A stretch of DNA of 20,944 nt from JAYOFM01 sp038117225 (GTDB taxonomy: Bacteria > Pseudomonadota > Alphaproteobacteria > Rhodospirillales > Casp-alpha2), in assembly GCA_038117225.1 (NCBI GenBank), contig JAYOFM010000066.1, forward strand, positions 1 to 20,944, read 5' to 3'. This document shows, piece after piece, positions 1-7,963 of the stretch. A model generated the notes under the pieces. That model had not been told where the DNA came from, made no database searches, and saw nothing but the letters and a program-made list of their open reading frames with translations. The translations under genes were made by a program, and so were the position numbers. Every line of letters begins with the position of its first letter. The first letter of the stretch is position 1.

Positions 1-144
1 GGCCCACCGTGTATTTTAGTGACTGGATGATGCACTAACATTCAAACCGGACCAGTCTTTGGGGGTAAACTACTGTACCATTCATTTATCACGATCAGAT
101 CGCTGGCGGAGAACTCCGCTGATCCACAGACACTAACAGCTCGT

Positions 145-399
145 GTGCTGGCAATTAGCAAGACGATGCATAACGTTCCGCTGTTTCTCAAATCGGCAAA
201 TAAGCTGAACCAGTTCGACGTTTATCGTTTCGAAAGAAGCCTAGGTTTTTTAGAAAACAAGCCTGAACTCTTAAAAGATAACCCTTTAATTTTGCGTCTC
301 ATTGTCCCCAGCGGCGTGACGGCCATTGATGCAACCGTTCTTCGTTATTTGAGCCCAATCGGCATTCAAGGAAACCGCGCCGCCAAAGTCAAATTTTGA
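145..399 (+). CDS. Doubtful small ORF in an AT-rich island (84 aa, possibly a gene remnant)
   Basis: I do not recognise this product. The frame is open from just after a stop at 28-30 to the TGA ending at 399, but the only early start is GTG at 145 (next ATG at 166), and neither has a convincing Shine-Dalgarno sequence. The predicted protein has no signal peptide, membrane segment or known motif. Its composition (Lys, Asn, Phe and Ile rich, AT-rich codons) is unlike every other gene here; by hand count, 241-300 holds only 20 G/C in 60 bases. It may be the 3' remnant of a horizontally acquired gene whose start lies upstream or is lost, or non-coding DNA that happens to be open. The next gene shares its strand but is clearly unrelated. 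Confidence 0.25.
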   Translation: MLAISKTMHNVPLFLKSANKLNQFDVYRFERSLGFLENKPELLKDNPLILRLIVPSGVTAIDATVLRYLSPIGIQGNRAAKVKF

Positions 400-556
400 T
401 GCGGATCAATGCGATCCCGTGCCCGGCGCGATCACCTTGGCGAATTCGGAACACCCATGGTCGCGCCGCGCCTAGCGGCGGGCTGGCGGAACCCCTAGCC
501 CATATGGTGAAATTCCATGACGCCCGGTGGGGGCGGTCTTCGAAGAGGATTCTGTG
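400..556 (+). promoter_or_regulatory. GC-rich leader upstream of the DMGDH-like gene
   Basis: No gene is supported here. Base composition returns abruptly to GC-rich after about 400. The stretch holds a perfect 6-bp hairpin (464-469 with 475-480, 5-nt loop) and a second possible 5-bp stem (480-484 with 497-501) that shares base 480 with the first, so the two are mutually exclusive. Neither is followed by a T-run, so they do not look like an intrinsic terminator. A purine-rich AGAGGA at 544-549 lies 7 nt before the ATG at 557 and fixes that start. No clear -35/-10 pair could be picked by eye. Confidence 0.35.
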
Positions 557-3001
557 ATGAAAAGCCAAGCGCGCGTGGTCGTCATCGGGGGCGGCGTGGT
601 CGGCGTCTCGACGCTCTATCACCTGGCCAAGAAGGGTTGGTCGGACGTGGTGCTGATCGAACGCAAGGAACTGACGTCGGGCTCCACCTGGCACGCGGCG
701 GGACTGTTGCCGCTGTTCAACATGAGCTACAGCGTCGGCCAGATTCACAAATATTCGGTCAAGCTCTATGGCGAACTGGAGGCCGAGACCGGCAAGAACG
801 CCGGCCTGCGAACGGTATCCAACATCCGTTTGGCGACGAACCAGGACCGCATGGACGAATACCACCAGTACGCCGGCGTCGCCGAGACCATCGGCGTCAA
901 CGTCAACTTTCTGACGCCCGACCAGGTCAAGGAGATCTGGCCGCTGTGCAACACCGACGGCATCGTCGGCGCCATTCAGCATCCCGACGACGGCTATATC
1001 CAGCCGGCCGATCTGACCCAGGCATTGGCCACAGGGGCCCGCGCCATGGGCGCCGAGATCAACCGCTTCACCACTGTCACCGGCATCACCCGCCGCGGTG
1101 ATGAATGGCTGGTCTCCACCGACAAGGGCGACATTGCTTGCGAACACGTGGTCACCGCGACCGGCAATTTCGTTCGCCAGACCGGCAAGATGGTCGGCCT
1201 CGACATCCCGGTCATCCCGGTCGAACACCAGTACATCGTCACCGAGGCACACCCCGAAATCAAACAGCGCCACGCCGACGGCCTGCCGGAAATGGGCGTG
1301 CTGCGTGGCTCCGACGCGTCGTGGTACATGCGCGAGGAAGCCGGCGGTCTGTTGCTCGGCCCCTACGAAGTGGGCGCCCCGGTCTGTTATGTCGACGGTC
1401 CATCGGCCGACTCCGAGTATGAGCTGTTCCAGGAAGACATCGAGCGGCTGGAGCCGCATATCGAGGACGCCATCATGCGCGTCCCGGCGTTCGGCGAGGT
1501 CGGCGTCAAGGAGGTGTTCAACGGCGCCATCTGTTACACGCCGGACGGCAGCCCGATCATCGGCCCGGCCTGGGACTTGCCTAATTTCTGGCTCAACGAG
1601 GGCCACAGCTTCGGCATCACCGCCGCCGGTGGCGCCGGCTGGCAGCTGGCCGAATGGATCGTCGATGGCGAGCCGACCATCGACATGCTGGGCGTCGACC
1701 CGCGCCGCTTCGGCGATTACGCCACCAAAGCCTACCTCAAGACCAAGAACGAGGAAGCCTACCGCAACGTCTTCGTCATCCATTATCCGGACGAGGAACG
1801 GGAAGACGGCCGGCCGCTGCGCACCGCGCCCTGCTATGAACGCCTGAAGGATCTGGGCGCCGTGTTCGGCCAGAAGTTCGGCTGGGAACGGGCCAACTGG
1901 TTCGCGCCCGAGGGGATCGCGCCGGAGGACGATTGGTCGTTCCGTCGCTCCGCCTGGTGGCAGCACGCCGTCAACGAGGCCAGGAATGTGGCCGAGAACG
2001 TCGGCCTGCTGGACATGACCGCCTTCGCCAAGTGCCGGGTTTCCGGCCCCGGCGCCGAGGCCTTTCTCGACAAGCTGGTGGCCAATCGGCTGCCCAAGGC
2101 GATCGGTCGCGTCGGCCTCTGCCATGCCCTGAATTCCAAGGGCGGCGTGCATTCGGAATTCACCATCATCCGCGAGACGCCGACCGCGATGGGCGAAAGC
2201 TTCTACATCGTTTCCGCCGGCGCATTGCAGCGCCTCGACCACGACTGGATAAAGAAGCACATGCCATCCGACGGCTCGGTGCAGTTCGAGAACATCACCA
2301 ATGCCTATGGCGTATTGGTGGTGTCCGGACCGAAAACGCGGGATCTGATGCAGCGGGTTTCCGACGCCGACTTCTCCAACGAGGCCTTCCCCTGGCTGAC
2401 CTCGCAGTGGATCGATGTCGGCCTCGCCCCGGCCCTCGCCGCCCGGGTCAACTTCGTCGGCGAACTGGGCTGGGAACTGCACCATCCGATCGAATACCAG
2501 AACCACATCTTCGACAAACTGATGGCGGCCGGCGCCGACCTCGGCCTCAAGCCCTTCGGCATCCGCGCCATGGACATGCTGCGCATCGAAAAATCCTACC
2601 GCATGGTCGGCACCGAGCTCTCTATTGAGTATTCCGCTTTCGAATCCGGCCTCGATCGCTTCGTGCATCCCAACAAGGGGGACTTCATCGGCCGCGACGC
2701 CCTGGTGGCGTGGCGCGAACGCGGCACCGCCAACCAGATCGTCACCATGGAAGTGCACGACGTCACCGACGCCGACGCCCTCGGCAACAACCCCATCTAC
2801 AAGGACGGTAAACTGGTCGGCCGCGCCACCTCGGGCAACTACGGCCCGCGCCTGGAAAAATCCCTGGTCATGGCCATGCTCCACCCCGACCACGCCGCTG
2901 AGGGCAACGCGTTCGAGATGAACATCCTCGGCACCCTCCACAAGGTCACGGTGATGGGCGAAAGCCCGTATGATCCGGAGAACGCGAAATTGCGGTCGTG
3001 A
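557..3001 (+). CDS. Dimethylglycine/sarcosine dehydrogenase-like FAD protein with C-terminal GcvT (folate) domain
   Basis: A cytoplasmic flavoprotein of 814 aa, the usual length for the DMGDH/sarcosine dehydrogenase family. That family oxidises an N-methylglycine-type substrate and passes the one-carbon unit to tetrahydrofolate in the C-terminal domain, giving 5,10-methylene-THF. Residues 7-35 are a Rossmann FAD-binding motif (GGGVVG, then acidic Glu35). GSTWHAAGL at 42-50 carries His46, the histidine that in mammalian DMGDH and sarcosine dehydrogenase is covalently attached to FAD. The DAO-like domain runs to about residue 420. The C-terminal ~400 residues are an aminomethyltransferase fold with a FVGELGWELH motif and the family's MDMLRIEKSYR signature. 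I chose ATG 557 for its AGAGGA at 544-549; an in-frame GTG at 527 would add 10 unlikely residues. It is separated by 138 bp from the next, unrelated operon. Exact substrate (dimethylglycine, sarcosine or another N-methyl amine) is not decidable here. Confidence 0.88.
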   Translation: MKSQARVVVIGGGVVGVSTLYHLAKKGWSDVVLIERKELTSGSTWHAAGLLPLFNMSYSVGQIHKYSVKLYGELEAETGKNAGLRTVSNIRLATNQDRMDEYHQYAGVAETIGVNVNFLTPDQVKEIWPLCNTDGIVGAIQHPDDGYIQPADLTQALATGARAMGAEINRFTTVTGITRRGDEWLVSTDKGDIACEHVVTATGNFVRQTGKMVGLDIPVIPVEHQYIVTEAHPEIKQRHADGLPEMGVLRGSDASWYMREEAGGLLLGPYEVGAPVCYVDGPSADSEYELFQEDIERLEPHIEDAIMRVPAFGEVGVKEVFNGAICYTPDGSPIIGPAWDLPNFWLNEGHSFGITAAGGAGWQLAEWIVDGEPTIDMLGVDPRRFGDYATKAYLKTKNEEAYRNVFVIHYPDEEREDGRPLRTAPCYERLKDLGAVFGQKFGWERANWFAPEGIAPEDDWSFRRSAWWQHAVNEARNVAENVGLLDMTAFAKCRVSGPGAEAFLDKLVANRLPKAIGRVGLCHALNSKGGVHSEFTIIRETPTAMGESFYIVSAGALQRLDHDWIKKHMPSDGSVQFENITNAYGVLVVSGPKTRDLMQRVSDADFSNEAFPWLTSQWIDVGLAPALAARVNFVGELGWELHHPIEYQNHIFDKLMAAGADLGLKPFGIRAMDMLRIEKSYRMVGTELSIEYSAFESGLDRFVHPNKGDFIGRDALVAWRERGTANQIVTMEVHDVTDADALGNNPIYKDGKLVGRATSGNYGPRLEKSLVMAMLHPDHAAEGNAFEMNILGTLHKVTVMGESPYDPENAKLRS

Positions 3002-3139
3002 TCGCCGCAACTCGGAAATCCGGCGTGGACCAGGCCGGCGTTGTGCGGCATTGTTGGCGAGTACCGAACGGGGGTTGAGTGGTCCGCGGCGTCGCGCGCG
3101 TCGTACATGGTTTGACCTTGCCCGCCGGAGTTTCAGGAA

Positions 3140-4399
3140 TTGAATGTTTCCCGTTTGCCTAGAGGCCGCGCCGCCGTCGTTTTTGCCGTAACGGTGGTGG
3201 TCGGATTGGTCGCCTGTGCGGCAACCGATTCCGTTGACGCGACTCCGCTTAAAGCTTGCGGCACCGCCGGCACCTGGGTCGACCCCGTAACCGGCAAGGG
3301 CGCCGCGCCAACCGTGGTGATCGACGCCCTGGCGGCGCGACGGGTGGTGCTGCTGGGTGAGCAGCACGACAACGCCGACCATCACCGCTGGCAGGCACAA
3401 ATGCTGGCCGCATTGCATGGCCGGCGCGGGCGCATGGTCATCGCCTTCGAGAGTTTTCCCCGCCAGAGCCAGCCGGCGCTCGACCGCTGGGTCGCCGGAG
3501 AACTATCGGAAAAGGACTTCCTCGACGAAAGCCGATGGTCGGCGGTCTGGGGCTTCGGCGCCGACATGTACATGCCGCTGTTCCAGTTCGCCCGGCTCAA
3601 CCGCCTGCCCATGGTGGCGGCGAATGTCGACCGCGCGCTGGTGCGCCGCGTCGGCCAGAAAGGCTGGGACGGGGTCCCCGAAGCCGAGCGCGAGGGCGTC
3701 GGCAGGCCGGTTCCGGCGAGCGCGGCCTACCAACGCTCCTTGGCCGTCGTGTTCCAGGCCAAGATGAAGGCCGGCATTCACGGTTCGACGTCGTCGAAGG
3801 ATTCTCCACCCGAGATCGCCGACATTCTGAAGCGGCCCGGGTTCGAGCGCTTCGTCGCCGCGCAACTGACCTGGGACCGCGCCATGGCCGAGGCCATCGC
3901 CAGCGCCGCCAAGGCTCACCCCGATGCCCTGGTGGTCGGCATCATGGGGCGCGGCCACGTGGAGTTCGGCAACGGCGTACCGCATCAACTGCGCGACCTG
4001 GGGATCGACGACGTCGCCGTCGCCCTGCCGATGGCGCCGACCGATTGCGCCGACCTGCCGCGCGATATCGCCGACGCGGTGTTCATGATCACGAACCCGC
4101 CGGCAACGGCGGCGGACGGGGCGCCGAGAAAACCCAAGCTGGGGGTGGTCATTGAGGGCACTCCCAAGGGCGTAAAGGTCAGCCGGGTGGTCGACGGCAG
4201 CGTCGCCGCCGCCGCCGGCATCGCCAAGGGCGACGTGATCACCCAAGCCGCCGGCGTACCGGTCAAGCGCAACCAGGACCTGATCGCCATCATCGGCCGT
4301 CAGGCCCCGGGAACCTGGCTGCCGCTGCGCGTGGTGCGCGGCGGCGAAACGCTGGACATGGTCGCCAAGTTCCCGGCCCGGCCGAGTCAGGGCGAATGA
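3140..4399 (+). CDS. ChaN-family lipoprotein with C-terminal PDZ domain
   Basis: A 419-aa predicted lipoprotein. The N-terminus has arginines, a hydrophobic stretch and a lipobox LVAC with the lipidated Cys at about residue 26. Residues ~55-310 match the ChaN/haem-binding uptake family (PF04187), including the signature VVLLGEQHDNADHH, the conserved IAFESFPR segment and a late GRGHVEFG motif. Residues ~330-412 are a PDZ domain (KLGVVI, then AAGIAKGDVI). ChaN of Campylobacter binds haem, but many members have no proven role, so function here is open. The start is TTG at 3140 with GGAG at 3127-3130; starting later would remove the basic n-region of the signal. Its stop overlaps the next ATG by 4 nt, so it is translationally coupled to the exported M1-like peptidase. 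PDZ domains often bind peptide C-termini, so together the pair may act on envelope peptides (inference). Confidence 0.82.
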   Translation: MNVSRLPRGRAAVVFAVTVVVGLVACAATDSVDATPLKACGTAGTWVDPVTGKGAAPTVVIDALAARRVVLLGEQHDNADHHRWQAQMLAALHGRRGRMVIAFESFPRQSQPALDRWVAGELSEKDFLDESRWSAVWGFGADMYMPLFQFARLNRLPMVAANVDRALVRRVGQKGWDGVPEAEREGVGRPVPASAAYQRSLAVVFQAKMKAGIHGSTSSKDSPPEIADILKRPGFERFVAAQLTWDRAMAEAIASAAKAHPDALVVGIMGRGHVEFGNGVPHQLRDLGIDDVAVALPMAPTDCADLPRDIADAVFMITNPPATAADGAPRKPKLGVVIEGTPKGVKVSRVVDGSVAAAAGIAKGDVITQAAGVPVKRNQDLIAIIGRQAPGTWLPLRVVRGGETLDMVAKFPARPSQGE

Positions 4400-6336
4400 G
4401 GCGCGCACGGGTCGTTGGCGCCCTGCTATTGATCGTCGGTGTTCTGGCACCCGCGCTGTCCACGGCGGCCGCGCCGCCGCACCACGACGTCCGCCTGGCT
4501 TACGACGCAAAAACCGGAACGATCGAGGTCCATGACCGCTTTACCATCGAGGGCCGCGACCGTCTGCCGCTGGGTTTGGCGCCGTGGATGCGAATCGCCG
4601 CGTTACGGGTCGATGGCAACCCGGCCGAACGCAACAACGGCGCCGTGGATCTCGCCGATCAAGGCCGCCACGACGTCGAGCTACGCCTGATTGGTGCGTT
4701 GCCGGCCGACACGCGAGGCTTCGCCGACGCCGAACATTTGTACCTGCCCGCCGGTTCGGGCTGGCTGCCGGACACCGGCGACGACACGTTCACCTATCGG
4801 TTGACCATCGAAACCACGGCACCGCTGCGCGCCATCGCGACGGGGCGGTTGACCGACGAGCAAACGGTGGGCGACAAGCACAGCGCGACCATCGTCGCCG
4901 ACAAACCCATGGAGCCGCCCAGCGTCTTCATCGGCCCCTACGTGATCAGCGAGCGCCGGCAATCGGGTTTGCGCCTGCGCACCTATTTCCACGCCGGTCT
5001 GGCGAACCTGGCGGCGGACTACCTCGACCGCGCCGGGCACTTCATCGAACGCTTCTCGGCCGCGATCGGCCCCTATCCGTATCAGGATTTTCACGTGGTT
5101 TCGGCGCCGCTGCCGGTCGGGCTTGGCTTCCCGACCCTGACCTACGTTGGCCGGCGGGTGCTGCCGCTGCCATTCATGCGCGGCCGCTCGCTGGCGCACG
5201 AGGTGGCGCACAGTTGGTGGGGCAACGCGGTCGGCGTCGATTACGCCAGCGGCAACTGGGCGGAAGGCCTGACCACCTACATGGCCGACTACGGACTGGC
5301 CGAGGACCAGGGCGGCGACGCGGCGATGCGCATGCGGCTCGGCTGGCTGCGCGATATCGCCGCCCTGCCGGCGGACCGCGACCACCCGGTGCGAGCCTTC
5401 GTATCCAAGAGCCATCAGGCCGGCCAGGTGATCGGCTACAACAAGGTGGCGATGATCGTTCACATGCTGCGGCGCCAGGTCGGCGACGCAGCCTACGCGC
5501 GCGCCATCCGACGCTTCTACCGCAGCCACGCGTTCGCCACCGCCGGCTGGGACGATATTCGTAGTGCCTTCGAGGCCTCGGCCGGGACGGATCTGGGCTG
5601 GTTCTTCAGCCAATGGCTGGAGCGATCCGGCGCGCCCCGCGTCGAATTGATTTCCGCCACCGTATCGGCCCGGGACTCGGGGTATGTCGTGTGGTTGCAA
5701 TTGCGCCAGGACCCGCCCGCCTATCGGTTGACCCTGCCGGTAACCATCGACACCGCCACCGGTCCGCGATCCTTCCCCGTCCGCCTGTCGAGGAACAACG
5801 AAATCATCGAGATCATCGTCGATGCGAAGCCGACCCGGGTCCATGTGGATCCGTCGTTCGAGACCCTGCGACGCCTGCTGCCCGGCGAAAGCCCGCCGAT
5901 CCTGCGCGATGTCACCCTCGCCGCGACGCCGGGGCTGGCCATCGTCACCGACGACGCGGCGTTTCAGTCCGACGCGAAATCCCTGGCCGAACGATTGTTG
6001 GACCGCCCCCCCCGCATCGTGTCCGGGGACAAACCAAGCGAACCGTTGCTGCTGATCGGTCTCGACGCCGACACGGCACGGGCCAGCACCGCCCTCGGCC
6101 TGTCACCCGAGGCCCCGACATCGCCAGGAACGGCGCGGGCGTGGGCGGCGCGAACAGCAGCGGGGCTGCCGGTCTACGTCGTCTCGGTTCGCGACAGCGC
6201 GGCGCTGATGGCCCTGATGCGTCCTCTGCCGCATTACGGCCGGCGCAGTTATGTGGTGTTCGAGGGCAGCCGCGCCGTCGACAAGGGCCTGTGGCCGGCC
6301 ACCGACGGCCCGCTGAGCCGCGCCCTTTCCCCTTAA
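4396..6336 (+). CDS. Exported M1-like zinc metallopeptidase
   Basis: A 646-aa protein with a Sec signal peptide (MRRAR n-region, hydrophobic core, AXA-like cleavage near residue 25), so it probably acts in the periplasm. The gluzincin zinc site is visible: HEVAH at 268-272 and Glu290 in NWAEG. Tyr348 in IGYNK aligns with the catalytic tyrosine of M1 peptidases, and the helices after it (to WFFSQWLERSG) follow the M1 pattern. Two departures stand out. The spacing is HExxH-x17-E rather than the classical x18, and where M1 aminopeptidases carry GxMEN just before the zinc site this protein has PLPVGLGFPTLTYVG. N-terminal exopeptidase action is therefore not assured. Residues ~490-646 form an extra C-terminal domain I do not recognise. 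A run of eight C (6006-6013) lies inside the gene, but the frame stays sensible across it. It overlaps the ChaN-PDZ gene by ATGA and is surely in the same operon. Confidence 0.8.
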   Translation: MRRARVVGALLLIVGVLAPALSTAAAPPHHDVRLAYDAKTGTIEVHDRFTIEGRDRLPLGLAPWMRIAALRVDGNPAERNNGAVDLADQGRHDVELRLIGALPADTRGFADAEHLYLPAGSGWLPDTGDDTFTYRLTIETTAPLRAIATGRLTDEQTVGDKHSATIVADKPMEPPSVFIGPYVISERRQSGLRLRTYFHAGLANLAADYLDRAGHFIERFSAAIGPYPYQDFHVVSAPLPVGLGFPTLTYVGRRVLPLPFMRGRSLAHEVAHSWWGNAVGVDYASGNWAEGLTTYMADYGLAEDQGGDAAMRMRLGWLRDIAALPADRDHPVRAFVSKSHQAGQVIGYNKVAMIVHMLRRQVGDAAYARAIRRFYRSHAFATAGWDDIRSAFEASAGTDLGWFFSQWLERSGAPRVELISATVSARDSGYVVWLQLRQDPPAYRLTLPVTIDTATGPRSFPVRLSRNNEIIEIIVDAKPTRVHVDPSFETLRRLLPGESPPILRDVTLAATPGLAIVTDDAAFQSDAKSLAERLLDRPPRIVSGDKPSEPLLLIGLDADTARASTALGLSPEAPTSPGTARAWAARTAAGLPVYVVSVRDSAALMALMRPLPHYGRRSYVVFEGSRAVDKGLWPATDGPLSRALSP

Positions 6337-6397
6337 CGGCGACCCGCCGGCTTGTTTTGGCGAGACGCGCCGCGACGGCTTGGCGTAGTCTTCGGCC

Positions 6398-7291
6398 ATG
6401 CCCCTGCCGCCATCCCCCGCCGCCGAGCCGCCCCGCCAATCCACCGCCCTCGGCATTCTGGCGATGACCATCGCGGTCGGCTGTCTCGCCTCCATGGGCA
6501 TGTTCATCAAGCTGGTGGGGCCGGACTACAGTCCCTTCCAGGCCACCTTTCTGCGCAATTCGGTCGCCGCCGCCATGGTCGTGCCGATGATTCTCTGGAC
6601 CGGTGGCACGGCGGCATTCAAGACGCAGAACCCATGGGGCCACGCGGCGCGCTCGTTCACCGGCGTGCTCGGCAATGCCAGCTTCTTTCAGGCCTATGCG
6701 CTGATCCCGCTGGTCAGCGTCAGCGCCGTCGCCATGTCGGTGCCGATCTTCGCCACTCTGTTCGCCATCGTCTATTTGAAGGAAAAGGTCGGCATCCATC
6801 GCTGGGGCGCCATCATCGTCGGCTTCATCGGCGTGCTGGTGGCGCTCAATCCAGGCGGCAACATCGAAACGGGCAGTCTGTTCGCGTTGCTCGGGGTCAT
6901 TTGCTGGGCGATGACCATCGTCATGGTCAAGCGTCTCTCGGCGACGGAAAGCGCCTTCACCATCGTCTTCTACTACATGATCGCTGGCGTGTTGGTGGCC
7001 GGCTGCATCATGCCGTTCGTCTGGATCACGCCGCCGTGGGAAATTATGCGCTACTATCTCGCCGCTGGGGTGGTCGGCGGCATGGGCCAGATTCTGATGA
7101 CCCTGGCGATCCGGCTGGCGCCGGCGTCGGTGGTGATCCCGTTCGAATACACGGCGATCCTGTGGGCCGTCAGCTATGATCTGCTGCTCTGGGGCAACAC
7201 CCCCGGCGGCACCACCATTCTCGGCGCCGGCATCGTCATCGTCACCGGGCTTTACATCGCGCGACGGGAAACCCGCCAGAAGGAACAATGA
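6398..7291 (+). CDS. DMT-superfamily EamA-type permease
   Basis: A 297-aa integral membrane protein with about ten hydrophobic segments arranged as two EamA repeats. The first half shows the ATFLRNSVA segment and YALIPLVSVSAV, the second RLAPASVVIPFEYTAILWA, both typical of drug/metabolite transporters in which the end of each repeat carries a proline-rich helix. Members export or import small metabolites, and substrate cannot be inferred from sequence. ATG 6398 is the first good start, although its Shine-Dalgarno is weak. It lies 61 bp after the peptidase and 15 bp before the DUF4864 gene, on the same strand, so it could belong to either transcript. The short basic C-terminus (ARRETRQKEQ) is typical of a cytoplasmic tail. 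Confidence 0.85.
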   Translation: MPLPPSPAAEPPRQSTALGILAMTIAVGCLASMGMFIKLVGPDYSPFQATFLRNSVAAAMVVPMILWTGGTAAFKTQNPWGHAARSFTGVLGNASFFQAYALIPLVSVSAVAMSVPIFATLFAIVYLKEKVGIHRWGAIIVGFIGVLVALNPGGNIETGSLFALLGVICWAMTIVMVKRLSATESAFTIVFYYMIAGVLVAGCIMPFVWITPPWEIMRYYLAAGVVGGMGQILMTLAIRLAPASVVIPFEYTAILWAVSYDLLLWGNTPGGTTILGAGIVIVTGLYIARRETRQKEQ

Positions 7292-7306
7292 GAAGGAGCC
7301 GTGAAC

Positions 7307-7729
7307 ATGACCATGATCCGATCGTTCCTCGCTTTAATTCTGATAGCCGCACTATTCACCGGCGCCGTCCCGGCACGGGCCGACAAAGCGCCCGCCATCC
7401 AGGCTGTCATCAAGCGTCAGATCGAGGCCTTCCGCCAAGGCGACGCCGGCGCCGCCTTCGCCCTCGCCTCCAATAACATCCGCGAAATCTTCGGCACGCC
7501 GGAAGGTTTCATGGCCATGGTCCGCCAAGGTTACCCCGTACTCCTCAATCCCCGCCGCGTCGCCTTCATGGAGCTCATCGAGGATGATGGCCGCACCATC
7601 CAGCGCGCCCTCGTCGAGGACGCCGGCGGCGGCCTGATGATGGCCGTCTATCCCATGCAACGCCTGCCCGACGGCACCTGGCGCATTGACGGCTGCGCCC
7701 TGGTCGCGGTGCCAAGCAACCCGGCGTGA
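7307..7729 (+). CDS. Small exported DUF4864-family protein
   Basis: A 140-aa protein with a clear signal peptide (MTMIRSFLALILIAALF, cleavage after PARA, near residue 24). The mature part matches the pattern of DUF4864 as I remember it: IKRQIEAFRQGDAGAAFALAS, then FGTPEGFMAMVRQGYPVL, and a C-terminal DGTWRIDGC. The family has an NTF2-like look and no established function. I place the start at ATG 7307 because AAGGAG at 7293-7298 is 8 nt upstream; GTG 7301 would leave only 2 nt of spacing and ATG 7313 would leave 14. It sits immediately behind the EamA permease and is probably cotranscribed with it. A 234-bp gap before the dgcA-like gene suggests that transcription units change after it. Confidence 0.75.
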   Translation: MTMIRSFLALILIAALFTGAVPARADKAPAIQAVIKRQIEAFRQGDAGAAFALASNNIREIFGTPEGFMAMVRQGYPVLLNPRRVAFMELIEDDGRTIQRALVEDAGGGLMMAVYPMQRLPDGTWRIDGCALVAVPSNPA

Positions 7730-7752
7730 ATTAACCGTTGCCCGAAACGGAA

Positions 7753-7776
7753 GAGGCGGCGCCGCAGCACCGCCTC
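7753..7776 (+). terminator. GC-rich hairpin after the DUF4864 gene, possible weak terminator
   Basis: A 7-bp perfect stem GAGGCGG (7753-7759) with CCGCCTC (7770-7776) and a 10-nt loop starts 24 bp after the DUF4864 stop codon. The position fits a transcription terminator between two units, but no T-run follows, so an intrinsic terminator is only weakly supported. It could instead be part of the leader of the downstream operon. Confidence 0.35.
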
Positions 7777-7963
7777 CTCAGGATATGACCGCGGACGTTT
7801 CGCGTCGATTTCCATCACAATTATGACCGACAATACTGGTCGCGCGAACCAAAGCCGCCTTTGATTAATCCCGCGACAACGATGGTGTGAGCGATTGACA
7901 GCGCGGCGGCGATGAATTGTTGTCATCTCTGACGCGCAGTACCCGTGAAAGGAAACGTTCGCC
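7777..7963 (+). promoter_or_regulatory. Putative promoter/operator region of the dgcA-like operon
   Basis: This is the non-coding stretch ahead of the six-gene core operon. A perfect -35 hexamer TTGACA is at 7895-7900, but the hexamer 17 nt further on (7918-7923) is a poor -10, which would suit an activator-dependent promoter. A short dyad GACC-N9-GGTC spans 7825-7841. ACGTTTCGC at 7795-7803 recurs at 18875-18883 beside the start of one GlxA-type regulator, and a similar ACGTTCGCC lies at 7955-7963. These are candidate operator pieces only. AAAGGA at 7948-7953, 10 nt before the GTG at 7964, is the ribosome binding site. Confidence 0.4.

Noticed and set aside
389..3418. A 1009-codon open frame on the minus strand opposite the DMGDH-like gene
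   Set aside because: It is the antisense shadow of a GC-rich gene: the sense frame has complete family motifs (FAD site, covalent histidine, GcvT), while the antisense product is rich in repeats of Gly, Asp, His and Val and matches nothing I recognise.
6006..6013. A run of eight C in the M1-like gene as a phase-variation or frameshift site
   Set aside because: The frame gives sensible protein on both sides and the tract is short; GC-rich genomes contain many such runs by chance.
5945..7288. A 447-codon minus-strand frame across the peptidase end and the EamA permease
   Set aside because: The sense strand holds two clear genes; the antisense product is His/Asp/Arg-rich with no domain.
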